From Sweltsa coloradensis (Eukaryota > Arthropoda > Insecta > Plecoptera > Chloroperlidae): DNA of 64,000 nt. Location of the stretch: NCBI GenBank assembly GCA_024449915.1, contig JAMZAV010000309.1, positions 310,001 to 374,000 on the forward strand, given 5' to 3'. The notes below the pieces were generated by a model. The model made no database searches and was not told the origin of the DNA. It saw nothing but the letters and a program-made list of their open reading frames with translations. Both the position numbers and the translations under genes were made by a program. Position 1 is the first letter of the stretch. The number at the start of each line of letters is the position of its first letter. Shown in pieces: positions 35,968-49,599 of the stretch.

Positions 35968-36617
35968 CTAGGAAGCTTCGCAAACGATTTTTCAGGCGCG
36001 TTGTTGGTTGTTGGATGAGCGTAATTGATGCATTGAGCTGCCATGTGTTAAGCAGATTTCTCTGTTGTTCTGTGAAAAAAATCTTTACTTAGTCGCGTGA
36101 AACGTGAAATTGCGATTTTTATGAGAAATAGTTTTTCGATTGCGCTCAAATTTTACATCAATATATTAAGTCATAAAATGAATGTTCTATGAAAAAATCA
36201 TTACAATCGGATAAAGCATGTTGGTGTTATAACAAAGTCAAAGAAATTGTTTAAAAATCTAAAAAAAGTAGTAAAATTGCGATTTTCACGAGAAATAATA
36301 TTTCAATTGCGTTCAAATTTCACATGAATATATGAATTTGTAAAATAAAGGTTCTGTGAAAAAATCATTACAATCGGATAAAGCATGTAGGTGTTATAAG
36401 TCGAAAAAATTGTCTAAAAAAAATAGTAAAATTGCGATTTTTATGAGAAATAATATTTCGATTGCCCTCAAAAACGTGGCATTTCTAAGTTCAGAGATTT
36501 TAAAGGCCTCCAGCCGGAATCATGTTAACAAAGAGACAAAAATACAAAAAACAATCCGGATTTTTTTCTCTAGTGTAGTGAAATAGAATCTTCTCTTCGC
36601 TCGCTACGCTCATCCAA
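35968..36617 (+). mobile_element. Family A element, copy 3
   Basis: The left end is diverged (CTAGGAAGCTTCG) but the inner TTGGATGAGCGTAATT is intact, and the right end is CGCTACGCTCATCCAA. Internal blocks are as in the other copies, with small deletions. Confidence 0.78.
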
Positions 36618-36644
36618 AAAATTTGCTTCGCGGCAATTTATTAT

Positions 36645-36735
36645 TTTGAGTCCATTTATGTACTTAATTTTGTTACTATCTTCCTCATTTGTAAATCAGT
36701 TTGTTTAATGGATAGGATAGAAGTTGCAAAAAAGT
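36645..36735 (+). mobile_element. Partial copy of the LINE-like 3' end
   Basis: This aligns by eye with 52075-52148, sharing TTTGTAAATCAGTTT and GGATAGGATAGAAGTT-like words in the same order. It lacks the AAAT tail. It sits just to the right of a family A copy. Confidence 0.45.
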
Positions 36736-36951
36736 TTTAAAATTTAATAACTTGAAAATATGAGACCCAGAGTATCCTAAAATTAATACACGCTGTCGCT
36801 GGGTTCAAGTGTAATGGTGTAGGTGCCGAGTAGATAAATATTCGAACTGTCTGCCCTCAACACCCAGAGTCCAGAAACTTTCTGTATCATCCTTGTTGAA
36901 GGGCAATGCCAATTAAAATAAACTACATGTCAATCGGAGGTCGTGTTTGGT

Positions 36952-37440
36952 TTTGTCGTATGACGTGACACATGCACAGAAGGACGGACGCACGGACGGA
37001 CAAATAAAGTGATGTATATCGGGGGACTTCGCATCCCTATTTCGTAAAGTTTGTCGTATGACGTGACACATGCACAGAAGGACGGACGGCACGGACGGAC
37101 AAAGAAAGTGAGGTACATGCCGGGGACTGTCGCATCCCTATTTCGTAAAGTTTGTCGTATGACGTGGCACATGCACAGAAGGACGGACACACGAACGGAC
37201 AAATAAAGTGATGTATATCGGGGGACTTCGCATCCCTATTGCGTAGAGTTTGTCGTATGACGTGACACATGCTCAGAAGGACGGACGCAGGACGGACAAA
37301 AAAGTGATGTATATCGGGACTTCGCATCCCTATTTCGTAAAGTTTGTCGTATGACGTGACACATGCACAGAAGGACGGACGCACGGACGGACAAATAAAG
37401 TGATGTATATCGGGGGACTTCGCATCCCTATTTCGTAAAG
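36952..37440. repeat. ~98-bp satellite, 5 copies
   Basis: Units begin with TTTGTCGTATGACG at 36952, 37050, 37151, 37249 and 37343 (spacings 98, 101, 98, 94). Each holds a GGACGGACG-type stretch, a TGATGTATATCGGG stretch and a TTCGCATCCCTATTTCG stretch. Minus-strand open frames across it result from the repetition. It lies between two family A copies (35968-36617 and 37457-37841). Confidence 0.93.
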
Positions 37441-37456
37441 TACAGTGTATCTAAAA

Positions 37457-37841
37457 CTAGGAAAACGCTTAATACCTTAATACCACTCGAATACCTAAAT
37501 TCATAAAACTAAGGTTCTGTTAAAAAATCATTACAATCGGACAAAGCATGTAGGTGTTATAAGTCGAAGAAATTTAAAAAAAAACGAAAAAAATCGTAAA
37601 ATTGCCATTTTAATGAAAAATAATTTTCCGATTGCGCTCAAAACCGTGGCAGTTCTAAGTTCAGAGATTTCGAAGGTCTCCATAAAATTTCATCGTAATT
37701 GGAGTATCGGTTTAGCCGGAATCGTGTTAACAAACACAAAAAAATACCAACAGAAAAAAAAGAAAAAAAGAAAAACATTCCGGATTTTTTTCTCCAGTGT
37801 AGTGAAATGGAATCTTCGCTACGCTCGCTACGCTCATCCAA
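37457..37841 (+). mobile_element. Family A element, copy 4 (internally deleted)
   Basis: It begins CTAGGAAAACGCTTAA and ends CGCTCATCCAA, but the subterminal GATGAGCG block and two internal blocks are missing. One block and the CTCCAGTGTAGTGAAATGG end remain. It is separated from copy 3 by a LINE fragment and the 98-bp satellite. Confidence 0.75.
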
Positions 37842-40800
37842 CTATCATGGATTGAAGTTAGCCAATTATTATCATACGCATCACCTTGCTTTCCGTATCT
37901 GCGCGTGTTTTAAACAAGATGATAGCTAAAATGTTTTGGATGATTCTGGGGGAAAAGAGGGCTGGGCCTGCGTGCCCCTATCTTGACATAGAAATACCCG
38001 GCACCTCCACCAACAATTAGATTTTAATGCTTGGACAGAACCGTATTTTTCTTTTTGTACCGATCTCTATTGTCGCCACTTCCACCAACAATGAGATTTG
38101 AATGCAGGAAAGATACTCATATTTTAATTCTTTTCTTTTCGACGAGCATCCCTCACTCCCGTCCCCTTGATAGAAAATTATCGTAATAATAAATAAAATT
38201 TTTCCACATACACATTTGAAGGAACCATAGAAAACCAAAATTTGCCCCTTAAAACGTTACATTCATTACACGTTACAGGTCACGTGTTCCATTGATGTGT
38301 TTGCAATACGCAGCTGAATAGCTAAGCTATAACCAAATCAATTAGTAGCAATTAATGTATACGCCTTTCATCATAGGAATCATAAAATAATTAGGTGAAT
38401 TTCATTGCAGAAATATTTTTGATGAAAGAGGGCTACGAAATAATATGATCATGAATATAACCCCATCTGTACTTCTCGGGGCGATTTACTAATTATAAAT
38501 AATTCAAAGTGCCCTGGCAATATAAAGACAAATTACTTTGAATCTAGTTTGAAGAGCTTACAATTTGTACTCCAATTAAGTCTTATTTAATGAGGAAGTT
38601 CGGTGTAGGAAAGTATTTTGAAAACAAGACTGTTATCCAAGTTACGCTATCTCTTTCAACATACAATAAAAGATTGTGTAAAATTTATAATTAAAGCACA
38701 TATTTCTTACATTAAACGACATGGTATATTTCTGAATTGGTTCTAACAAAATATCAACGAAATGGGGTGTCTAAAGCAAATTAATTTTAAATTCATAGTT
38801 AAGTACATATCTCAAAAACAAAATTAAATCTTGAATATATTGGTAAATCCCTAAGTGTTATCCTTTGCGTGTAACGGTTAAGAATGAGACATCCGTGAAA
38901 CATTAAAAAAAGCAGAATATTCAGTTAGCAATAATTTGATCAAAAATGTTAGAGGCTAGTACACGAGAAAAATGCCATGCGTAACCTGTATAAGAACGAT
39001 TTATTTAGTTAGGCATACAAAAATATATAACATACTAGCCAAGTTCATGTGTCCTTCTTTCATGGGTACCGTGACTAAATTAAAATATTATGTTAACGTA
39101 ATTTTATTATTTTGCTCATTATTATCTGACACTTGTGTAGATGGTTTTGTTTGATTAAACATTTTCAATAAAATATGTTTGTTCTTTTCGAAACGTTGTA
39201 ACAGCTAACGAATAAGTTACAATTTTACTTGACTTGCAATTAGATCTACTACCGAATAGCTACTACCGACTCCCTTTCTACTCAAATGAGCTAGAGCACT
39301 GCGTACAGTTTAGATATAGGTGCGTGGCGGACTGCGCGCAAGTGAAGAGCAACTGACTATACCTTCAATTGACCAAATTTATTTGGGTGATAACAACTTG
39401 TATTATGGATGGGCTGATTACAGGAGCGATTATTAATATTAGCACAAGCTAGACTGCAGAATTAGGAGCACGCGAGCAGTAGCCCTACGTGCCAAAGAAG
39501 AAAGCAGGTGACGCAAAGCAACATCTGTCCCTAAAAGAAGTACACGGCGCTATTTTCTAGAGTGTGATTCGATCGTTTGACTACATCTCTTAGAAGAGAA
39601 ACAGAGTAAATAAAACATACTTTACAAGTGAGAACATGCATTAGTTTATGTAAATGAGTAAAGAGAATAGATATTTATTCAAAAGCACCACGACGCGATT
39701 TGCAAAATGAGTAGAAAAGTATATTATCTTAAAGTAAAAAGTTATACATTTTCCGTGTTTCCATAATTTTTAAAACGACTATGACGTCAACGATGAATAT
39801 CTGAATTAGAATTCAAATTTTGCTTTCGATGTATTTTCGTACTTTATTCCAATTCAAACATCCCACTATAAAATTAATTATTCGTTTTCTCTCCTCGGAA
39901 AAGCTTTTGTTTGGCTCGTTTGGAGCGTTCCCCTATTTTCTAGGCAGAATATAAATGTCCCGAAATCAAATCGCGATTCAGACTGGGCCTTTATGATCTA
40001 AAATAAACATTAAATCATCAATATAATGGAATAAGTTAGCCTAGCATAGAATTGGACGACACACACTGAACCAGCGCCTAACTGAGTGGGTAGCTTAGAC
40101 AACAAGTACAACCGTATTTATCAGGGTCTATGTTATTTTAGTATGTATTCGTTCAACCTTGTACACCTTATGTTGTGGATGTACTGTGCATGCATGGCAG
40201 GTGGATACGTGACGTATTACCATGGACGGAGATGCAGGTGATAATATAGCAGGTGACCGGATAGCAGGTGATTCCCTTCTTATCCCCCGGGAGAGAGAGT
40301 AACCTACGTCGGTCTATTCACGCGTTGACCTGCATATTATCCAGTAGCTAACTTTTATCATAACCAACTTCGTTTTCAAGGCGCAAATTAGTTTATTTTT
40401 ACAAGCTGATACGATTTGTGATTAGTGAATTATAAAAATCATAATAAAATTAAGAGAAAGGGGAATTCGTTAACAGCGCGCACGAAGTCTACTCCTGCAG
40501 AAACATGACAACTGTCTGATAATTTACGTCCAAATCTTAATAACTATCTCAAGTGAACTTCGCGTACTTAGAAGCTCTGGGCAGTTAGGTGAGGTAGGGT
40601 GTGAGGAAAACAATTACCCAACAATTTTCCGACATTGTCCGATGTTTGTTTCCTTCAGTGTAGTTTTTTCATTCTAACTCTCCTTTCTTGCATAACAGCC
40701 AATATTCGACCAACCAAATCTAATAAAGTTCTCTCCCCACCCCCCGCCTTTATATGAATCAGGTCAGGGTGCACCACTGGCTCCAGGTCCAGATTATCAA

Positions 40801-41127
40801 TTGGAGAGAGAATTATCCGCAAAAGTTATCGATTCAAGGAGCACAGGCAATCTTTTTTTATTTTGCTACCACATATTAATAATTGGTAATTCCAATACAC
40901 GTGTGACATGTAAGTCATGGTTCAAATACCACCTATGCTAATTTGAAGTATTGTGTACTCTTTTAATAAATAGTAATTTTCCAACAATAATGTTCTTTCT
41001 ATAACTTAAACGCTAATAGATTACAATCAATATTAAAGATTGTTGAGTGTGAATAACCCTTTCAGCATGCATTTATATATTTCATAATAATTATTCTTCC
41101 ATTTAATTTAATTAATTAACTAAATTT
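37842..41127. other. Nothing recognised
   Basis: About 3.3 kb of AT-rich DNA with chance frames only. No repeat partner found. Confidence 0.45.
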
Positions 41128-41370
41128 ATTGAAAGATAGATTGAGGGACCAAATAAAATGGAACGTTGAAGAAAGAGGGAAATCATGGGAGAGAATTAAT
41201 AACGAAAGAAGATGGGAGGATAGAAAGAAATGGATAGAACTGGTAGAAATGCACGTCATATAAGAGATCGAAGAAGATGAGGTGTTGAGCCTTGGTGATA
41301 CGTCACCCTCCGACCCGACATATGTTAGAACCGGGTGTTTGATTATTATTATTAAATATATTTTTAATTA
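41128..41370 (+). pseudogene. LINE 3'-end fragment with ATT tail
   Basis: The reading includes ERRWEDRKKWIELVE followed by a stop, then a stretch containing SLGDTSPSDPTYVRTGC running into an ATTATTATT tail. This matches the end of a non-LTR retrotransposon ORF2 with a simple-repeat 3' tail. It is 5' truncated, with no reverse-transcriptase catalytic motif present. It shares its CCGACCCGAC region with 16980-17410. Confidence 0.55.
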
Positions 41371-41424
41371 AGCATTTATTCCAAAATTTCAAATTGATTC
41401 ACAAAACTCTATTACCAATAAACT

Positions 41425-41580
41425 CACAAGCATGACGCGTAAGTTTCTGATTCGGGAAGTCATGAGTTCGAATCCCACCATCGGCAATTCTGTGCAAAAG
41501 TATCTTGTTAGGGTCCCGCGACTGCTGGGATATCGAGTCCACTCAAACAACCCTTGTAAATTCCCTTTTACAACCCTAAC
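41425..41580 (+). mobile_element. SINE family 2, copy
   Basis: CATGACGCGTAAGTTTCTG, GAGTTCGAATCCCACCATCG, GCAATTCTG and GAGTCC follow the family 2 order. It is about 50 bases downstream of the LINE fragment ending at 41370. Confidence 0.62.
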
Positions 41581-44500
41581 AACCTAGTTAGTCACCTGAA
41601 AAGTGTCGCACGTGTGTATCCTACAGAGGCACCCGACGCAAATCTATCACACTGCTCACACAGCCGCTGTGTGATCGCTAGCTCAAAACCATACAACGGG
41701 CAACCGACAGCAAACATTCTCACATCCTGCTACAAATCTCTCCTTCGCAGCTTGGCAGACAACGCTTCCGTTTGTGTGCAGAATAAGTGAAAAGTAGACA
41801 AGCAAATGTCGGTAAAATACTGGTTGGTTGGAACTAATTACATGCGTTCCAGCTGCACTAGTGTGGTTTACGGAAGAAAAATAGATGAGGTTGTTAGTAC
41901 TTTACGTTATCATTTGAGCAGAAAACGTTAAAACTTGTCAACAATAATTATTACGAATTCATTTGCCTGCGGTAATACACTGTTGTTGTGAAATGTTATG
42001 AAAAATATATATTTAAATAATATCTCCGCAAACAGTCATTGCTACCAACATGTACGTCCTTGTAATAAATCGTAGTTACACTTTTAATTAATTTTTGTGA
42101 ACCATACATCATGTACGGTGTGTTGTGAAGCACTGTCTGATATCGCGGAAACTCGGAACACCATGCCACATTCGGAGTAAAACCCCTCAAAGGCATAACA
42201 ACAATTGAGGGAACTTCAAGAAATTTGAGCATGGGATGGCAATAGTATCGCGTCACATCCCCTATTATACTTTAATGAGCTCGACGCCTGGAGCGTGAAA
42301 AGAAATAACGATACGATCCACAATCTATTTTGGGCCGTTTTGCGTGAAATGGGGAACGATTTAATTAAAATTGGATTTGGCCGTACAGCAAACAAAACGC
42401 TGTAAAAGTACGCAAACAGCTGTGCATTTCATAGTGAAGAAGTGTATTGAGCCCGCTGTACTGATGATTGGCGTTGACTTAATTAAAATGAGCATTTTAC
42501 ATCCCCAATCTATCAAATAAATTAAATGAATAAAACGTTTATTTATTTTGTGTATGGAACAGACAAAAGCTATAGAAGCTGTTTAAGATCTTACTGCCAA
42601 CCTTGTTAGCTTCGCCTTTTTTTTGCTATTCTTTTTCTGTTTACCCCTTAACAAACTGTTACATTTAAGTTTGGCCGTTACATTTTTTTTCAAAGTCATT
42701 TTAGTGTATGTATTCGCAGCTTTGATTAATTTTAATTCCTTTTTTGAATATTCATTTCAAATTATATATTTCTCTTGTGTTCAATGACACTGTTATTAAC
42801 TTAAAATTGTTCAAATTACTGTTTATATTATTTTGTGTACAATAATGTAATTATTCACGTTTTATGTATTGTCATTCAAAAATCGTTTTTTATAAACGAA
42901 TAGGCTATGAACAATACATTCATAAAATCAATACAATGTGCCGCAAATTTTGCAACGATAGAATAGAACTTGTTTACGTGCTGTATGAAATAAATCAATA
43001 AAAAGCGGCATTTTGTATTTATTGATTTTGAGCGAATGACAAATAATATTGTAGAAGTCGGTCGTGTTATTACTTCAATCTGGCACCGATTTCCTTCAAT
43101 TCACACGCTTTTACCTCAAAACCAATACTTTCAAAACATCTTACGACACCTTGCGGGTATGGTCCATGGTTGTGAGTATAAAATCTCGAAAATATTATTG
43201 ACAAGAGGTTGGATATGATGTGATGTGATGGGTTGGGTTGGGTTCCTTCGCCCCCTGAGATCAAGAACCTAGGGTAACAGCTCGCAGCTCGCCTGAGAAC
43301 ATTCGCTCCCTCTCTTTCTCCTTCATTACGCATACAAGGTTTATTTCACACGCGCCCGGGGATTATTCCCATGGAGGCTCTTGGTACCTGCTTGAAATCT
43401 TGATGCACTCCGCTTCATTCAAGGTTCAAATGTCGTGACGTTGGTTGGGAGGATTCGATGTTGACAGAATGCCAGGTAAAGCGTCGAGTTTATTGTTGTA
43501 GGGCTAAAGAATCAACTTCCGAAACTCTCTGTTATTGCGGGAAACTTGACATTTGTTTGATAGGTGAAAAACAAACAATGGTTAAGCATCTTATAAAATA
43601 GAATGTTAATGCTTTCAATTAACTGTTCTTACATACAATTATTCTAATATTGTGTGTGTGATGTGAGCCACAAAGAAATAAAAGTTCTAAACATAAAGTT
43701 ACTTCCATCAAATAAGTAGCGTAATTTAAGCTTTGTATGTAATTCTTCTTCTAGCGAACCATAATGATGGGAATAATAATATTATGAGCGTAACTATTTG
43801 GCATTGGAACTTGAGATTACGTAAAAACTAATGTACTATCAACGTGTGTTGCTTTGATCGTACCTTCATGGAAATTGGAAAGCCCCTGCGATGGTGATAG
43901 ACGTTCATTTAAATAACATGCTTATAACATTATTTACAATATTTTCAACGTGTATACTCTTAAGATGTGTTGTATGTGCAGCAATATGATAACAAGTAAA
44001 CTGCAAATATACAAGAAGTGTATTTACAGAGAATTTTTTTAACGAGAATCTTGCGTTTACTCGATCATGTCATTTGTAGTGAAAATCTCCAAACAACATT
44101 TTGACATGTAAACGAGTGTGCCTTAATGCCTTAATTCTTACGGGACAATGTATTGTGTTTGATCGTAGTTGGTGATAATAATTGTGGTTCAACTAAAAGT
44201 ACGAGTGGAGCAACAAACGATGCAATATTACGTTGACCCGGTGACCCCACACCCCACAATCACGAAAGGTTTTTCGTACAGACTGGGCTGTAGTCAAACA
44301 AACGCCCCAACGCTTCTTGCAGTAAGTTATAATTATAAGGTGTCTTTAGCGTCGAGATAAACATAAACACGAAGTACAAAACACCGATAGAGGTAGCTCA
44401 TTCTAATTGTTTTGATATAGATATTGTGGCTTGAAGTGTCCTATTTTGGAACATATTGTGAAACGCGCTGTCATTGGTCATTCCATTATGACGTAATCTG

Positions 44501-44873
44501 GTTCTACACGGGGATGACACCATTCAAATTTCAAAGACATGATTTTGGTTCGATTTTATTGTAGATTTCACACACCTGCATTGCACTCGGCTGTGCAATC
44601 GATTGATTACATTACCCGTTATCGTATTCGAAATGACACAATCAAGAATAAACATAAGATTATAGAAATAAAACACAAAAACTGGGACACTGTAAAAGTG
44701 TGGCCCAGAGTTAGTCAAAACTGAGCCATCACAGCTTTTTTTATTGTTGTCGAGAAATAATCTAAAGCACAGGGTATTCTAAAGATATATATATTTTTTT
44801 TTCAAAGATGTGAATAGCTTTTTTTTATTAAGGACGCGTCAACCGTTAGGTCATAACGCACCACTCTAACCTA
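41581..44873. other. Nothing recognised
   Basis: Frames of 60-87 residues without domains. A short GGGTTGGGTTGGGTT run is near 43230. Confidence 0.45.
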
Positions 44874-44894
44874 GGGGGGGGGGGGGGGGGGGGG
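44874..44894. repeat. 21-base G homopolymer
   Basis: Twenty-one consecutive G, directly left of the family D copy. The true length is uncertain, because such runs are error-prone in sequencing. Confidence 0.9.
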
Positions 44895-45155
44895 AGAGGC
44901 CCATGCTGGTCAGAACCAGCCACGGGTAAGGGATTCTCACGTCGCGGTCGTCGTTGTCTTCGTCATAAATCGTGGTGGAAGGGGGCAAGGTCCCCGACGA
45001 CGATTGCCAGAGCTCGCCTCTATTTTTGGGGAGTAAAATACTACCCTTTATACTAGCTGATGTTTGCGAGGTGGACTTTTTCTCTTCAATCGCCTTTTAC
45101 GATTAGCAGAGCCATGCTCTGGGCCATTTCTACCCCGGGCCCAGACGGGGGATGT
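44890..45155. repeat. Family D repeat, copy 2
   Basis: Diverged partner of 6725-6995, including CGACGACGATTGCCAGAGC, CTGGGCCATTTC and GGGCCCAGACGGGGG. It is preceded directly by a 21-base G run (44874-44894), and the family B copy begins about 60 bases downstream. Confidence 0.65.
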
Positions 45156-45213
45156 TATAGAGTAAGGTCGTTTTTGAAACTAGTTTTTTAATTAATTTTT
45201 ATAAAATACATTA

Positions 45214-45850
45214 AAGGGGTATTCACCAGGTAAACTTAAAATATGCATTCCATTCACGCTTACTATAGTTAGAAATTTAGAAATTAACAGAAAAATTATT
45301 AGACCCACCATGACCTAATTTGTTTTGTCAAATTTGGTAATTTTCGAGCTAGGTCTCATCGGCAAAAATCTCCAATAAGAAATATCACGAAGACGATCTT
45401 CATGCCCCCTTGACCTTGGAGGATTTTGATCCAAAAAAATATTAGCCAACAGATTTTTCTGTAAATCCTTTATATTTTGTTTTCTAATTTGGGCAAGTGG
45501 TTCGATCAACATTATGCTGATTAGCAAGAAAGGGTGTGATTTTGAAGGCTTTTTTGCAAGTTTGGGTGTCTATTTGCCCACATTTTGAAGACACGATGTT
45601 ATAAATGGTCATTTTAGATTGATACGATGCTCTAGTATCGATGAACAAAGAAGAAGCAGGTTAAAGCCGATTTAAGAAATTTCCCAAAACGCCAATTTTC
45701 ACAAATATCTCGATAATTTTTTAAAAATTACTTGTATAATCACAGTTACAAGATATAATTTTTTAAACGATCATTTTAGTGTAGTATTATGGTGTAGATT
45801 TTGTGGTAAAAAATAATTTTTGGGGGTAATAGCCCATTTGAGGGCTTCAA
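45214..45850. mobile_element. Family B element, second copy
   Basis: It starts AAGGGGTATTCACC after a TA at 45212-45213. It matches 60291-60922 in order, including TTTTCGAGCTAGGTC, CATCGGCAAAAATCTCC, GACCTTGGAGGATTTTGATC and CACAGTTACAAGATATAA. The right end is decayed (AGCCCATTTGAGGG), so the boundary near 45850 is approximate. Confidence 0.72.
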
Positions 45851-48545
45851 ATTTTGTTTTGAAACTGTTAATATACATAGCAACTCAAAAAAATATTTAA
45901 AAATGTCATGCAAATATTCTATTCGGGCGTCAGACTTTATTATACCACATTTAATATAGGCCAATAATATTTATTATTTATTTAACGCCAATTCAATTCA
46001 GTTACGAAATGTGATTTACAAAAGAGGACAGTAAAGAAAACTAAGTAGGGGCCTACATGCATAGCACACAAAATAAAATAAACTGTAAGAAAACAAATTT
46101 TGTAATAATTATAATAATAATTATTACAACAACAATGTGTACAATGGCATACAATATTCGATAACATATTCAAATAGTGCAAATGTGAATTGAAATTAAT
46201 TAAAATTAGTCTATCAGAAATTACGCAAAGGAAATAGAAGAAATTAAATAACTGATTCATATAAAAAGACGACCCTACTTAAATGGATATGAGAATTGCC
46301 AAACATCAGAAACAGCAATTTGGGAATAATCAAACTCTCGCGGACAAAAAACTTTTCTGTAGGCCTACCTCACATAAATGAGAGACATTCTAAGGATTTG
46401 GTTTTCAACCGTACTCTAGCTCATTTCGAATGTCATCCTCGTTATTTAATTCACCTAGGAAAGTCGTGCCATTCTGAAATGTCTGGATTCGCCACGGAGA
46501 AGGCAAAGCTTAGACAAACAAGGTTGGACGGACGTGTGGGCGTGAATAAATTCAGCATTCCATGAGCGCTAACGACATATTCTGCATGCATCACATCACT
46601 CACATTCGAGATTCCATTCGTCAGTCGTCTCCGGACCATATTGAACCACATTGAAACTCAACAGAGACATATATTGTTGTGTGATAATAATGTTCGTGTT
46701 TAACAATGTGTATTGAATACAAAAAAAACAACCAACGAACTTCAGAATCAGAGCTGCATATATCGACTGATTAGTCAATTTTAGATCATGTGTTACATAC
46801 ACTATTTACTAATGAAATAAAATCGATATTTCTTTCTATATATACTATCATATTATTATGTTATTACGTTTGACAAGTTACAACAACACATACATCTACT
46901 GTGTAATATATCAACTAATATAATCATACAATGGTATCATAATCAACGCAATAGTAAAACTAGATGCTATAGAGCGGTTTATAAATTGTAATTGTAAGCT
47001 TTATGTTTTGGTAAAATGATTTTCATTTTTAACTGCTTAATAATTATAATGTATATATAGCTGGTATTGACATAATTGTTATTTTTAATAGATTATTATC
47101 AATAAAACGCAAAATAGTGGTTGGAGTAATCGGATGCACTTTGTAAAACTATTTTTACAGCACTACCTATAATATTAAACCCCAGTTGAAGGATATGATA
47201 ATATTAATAATGAACAACAATAATTGCCCGATCCTATAGTTTGAAAAACAGTATTTATAAGTAAATTTTGAGTTTGACGACGATTTGGAAACACCTTATT
47301 GTCGTATCCCAGAAGTGCCCAATCTTACAGTTTTTGTGTTCGAAATTCACTTCAATAAGCAATATATTTGAAGTTACTACTTTATACCAGAAAAGCTTTA
47401 GGTTTTCTAGAATTTTAGGGAATTATTTTAACTAAATTAATGACAAGTTGTATATTCACAAATTTATACATTTGGATTTGTTAAAAGTAATTATGAAGTA
47501 CATTACTATTTATTATTTGTATCATGAAATACGTTTCCATGTCTAAACTAAAACTAACTAGCAACTTCAATTAACTATGTTTAATTAATTTCCAAAGTGA
47601 TTTATGGACTCGAACGTTGCAAACTATATTGCTGTGACCTATTTAGGCCTACTTAAAATCGTTCGACCAAGTATTAAATTATAATGAAACAAGCACCTAG
47701 ACTCTAGATGAAATCACATCTAAGTCGTTTGCAACATATCGACGCTGTAAACTGGAATACGGTGAGTTCAAGTTTGGGATTGGGATTGGGGAGTGGGAGA
47801 CAGGCGAATGCGCGCCTCTTTAAATGATGGACACGACGCAAATCACATAATTATCCTTTAGAACGTTCGTTAGTTTAATGTTTTATTATCAATTAATGTC
47901 TATAATTTTAGATAGAGAAATTATTTTTTACAAACAAAACAAAACTCCATAGTACAAATACAATTTGACACAGAAAAACAAAACAACTACATGTTTAGAT
48001 CATTATAAAAAAACAGAGCTTAAACAAATACAAAACATAATTTGTGTAAGTTTACCTATTTTGCCAATAAAGGTGATTCCTTATAAAGTGGACATGGAAC
48101 CTTACAGTGCCACAATTGAACTTCGTTTACAAGTTTATTGCCTATTTTAGAACGATGACAAAAATGTTAAACAAACTAACTAACAATCTGATAAAGTGTA
48201 TTGGATTTGCATCGTTCAGTGCATAGCAAAACACTGAACCAATTTACATTTATCATGAAACAATGGAACAAATTTTAATACAATTTGTTTTTTATTTTTA
48301 TTTTTAGGTGTAAAATAAGATTGTTATATATATATATTGACTACGAACCTCGTTATTCTATAATCTAGACCCCTTATCTCCCACCTATTTATAAACACAT
48401 ATTAATGGAAAATCAGTGTTGGCCATTTCTTCTATCGAATACTTTCTACATTTGGCTGTTTGTCTTGTTTTTGGGAAATATTACTCGCTCTGTTATGTTC
48501 TCTTAATCCAAAATATGCGTAAAACAGCAGCTATGGAGTAAGATC
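45851..48545. other. Nothing recognised
   Basis: The 89-residue frame at 46296-46565 has balanced composition but no recognised domain or splice context. Confidence 0.4.
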
Positions 48546-48685
48546 ATTGAGCGAGCGTAGCGAGCGTCTCCACTTGACCCTTGAGTCTTATGGCTCGAAT
48601 GTCTGTTTTTTCTGTTACTGCTTCGGTACAGGTCGCACCGTTTCTCTGATCAACCTGAAATTTTGCACACATGTTCATACCACCT
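48546..48685 (+). mobile_element. Family C repeat, copy 2
   Basis: It matches the first ~140 bases of 12331-12610, including ACTGCTTCGGTACAGGTCGC and GAAATTTTGCACACATG. Alignment stops after CATACCACC, so one copy is truncated or the other extended. Confidence 0.65.
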
Positions 48686-48689
48686 ATGC

Positions 48690-49026
48690 TCTCTAGAATT
48701 AAATTAAAAAATGATCAAATTTTTAAACTAAGTATTATTTCCTATTAATTTTCTTATTATTATATGTTTTATTGTACTTACCTCTTACCTTTTCCATACA
48801 TAAACTAGAACAAACCTGAACTATTTAGAATTAAGTATATACTAAACACTGAAATATATTATATTTTCATGTACATATTATATTAAATTATTTATAAGGT
48901 TTAGACTAGGGCCAAACTACTTCTGGCCAAAAACATGGGTAACACAATATATTAATTATTGTCAAACACATATGTACTACATGTAACAAAAACCCAATAA
49001 ATTATCTTATCTTATCTTATCTTATC
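48690..49026 (+). mobile_element. Possible retroelement 3' UTR ending in (TTATC)5
   Basis: AT-rich sequence ends with AATAAA and then five TTATC units (49002-49026). A polyadenylation-like signal next to a pentamer tail is typical of LINE 3' ends. No second copy is seen in the window and no coding remnant is recognisable, so this is tentative. Confidence 0.3.
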
Positions 49027-49599
49027 GATTTGGATGGCTGATATTTTTATTATAGCTTACACTCACCTTTCCCTTTGACTATGCAATGAGGTATTTTGAA
49101 ATGTGTATTTTCAATACCATTCATTTTACAGTGATTTTCCGATCTCCGATATTTGTACCGTCAAAAGAAAAATAGCTATACATATCAAAATAGCGTTTTG
49201 CAAAACTTAGCACCATGCAAATACCGTTCATAAAAGTAGCAATAGCGGGAAAATGCATCAAACCAAAAAAAATCTTTTGGTCTTTTCAAAAGACAGCGAT
49301 TGATGATCATACTCAATAACTCCTGTTTTATGCATATTTTGGATCTTTTTTTGATAGCTTGCTAGGACAACAGCGAGAACAATAAGCAGGAAGGTGTGAC
49401 ATTCTAATGATAAAGCGAGATCAGATTAGTCTGCTTGCTCTACCAACAACTAAATCTACGGACGGGACGGGAGACATTGTTGATGGTCTTCGATCAGCCT
49501 ACGAAGGACGCAAACTAAAACAATCTTTAACACAATAAGAACAGAGACTTCAATGCTCGAATCCAACCAAATATTACCCGTCTTTTGTTCCATTACGAA

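Noticed and set aside
36930..37384. Minus-strand 90- and 115-residue frames
   Set aside because: Generated by the 98-bp satellite, with no recognisable protein.
49395..49460. tRNA-like module on the minus strand
   Set aside because: An A-box-like word (TGTTGGTAGAGCAAGC) is present but no B box follows at tRNA spacing.
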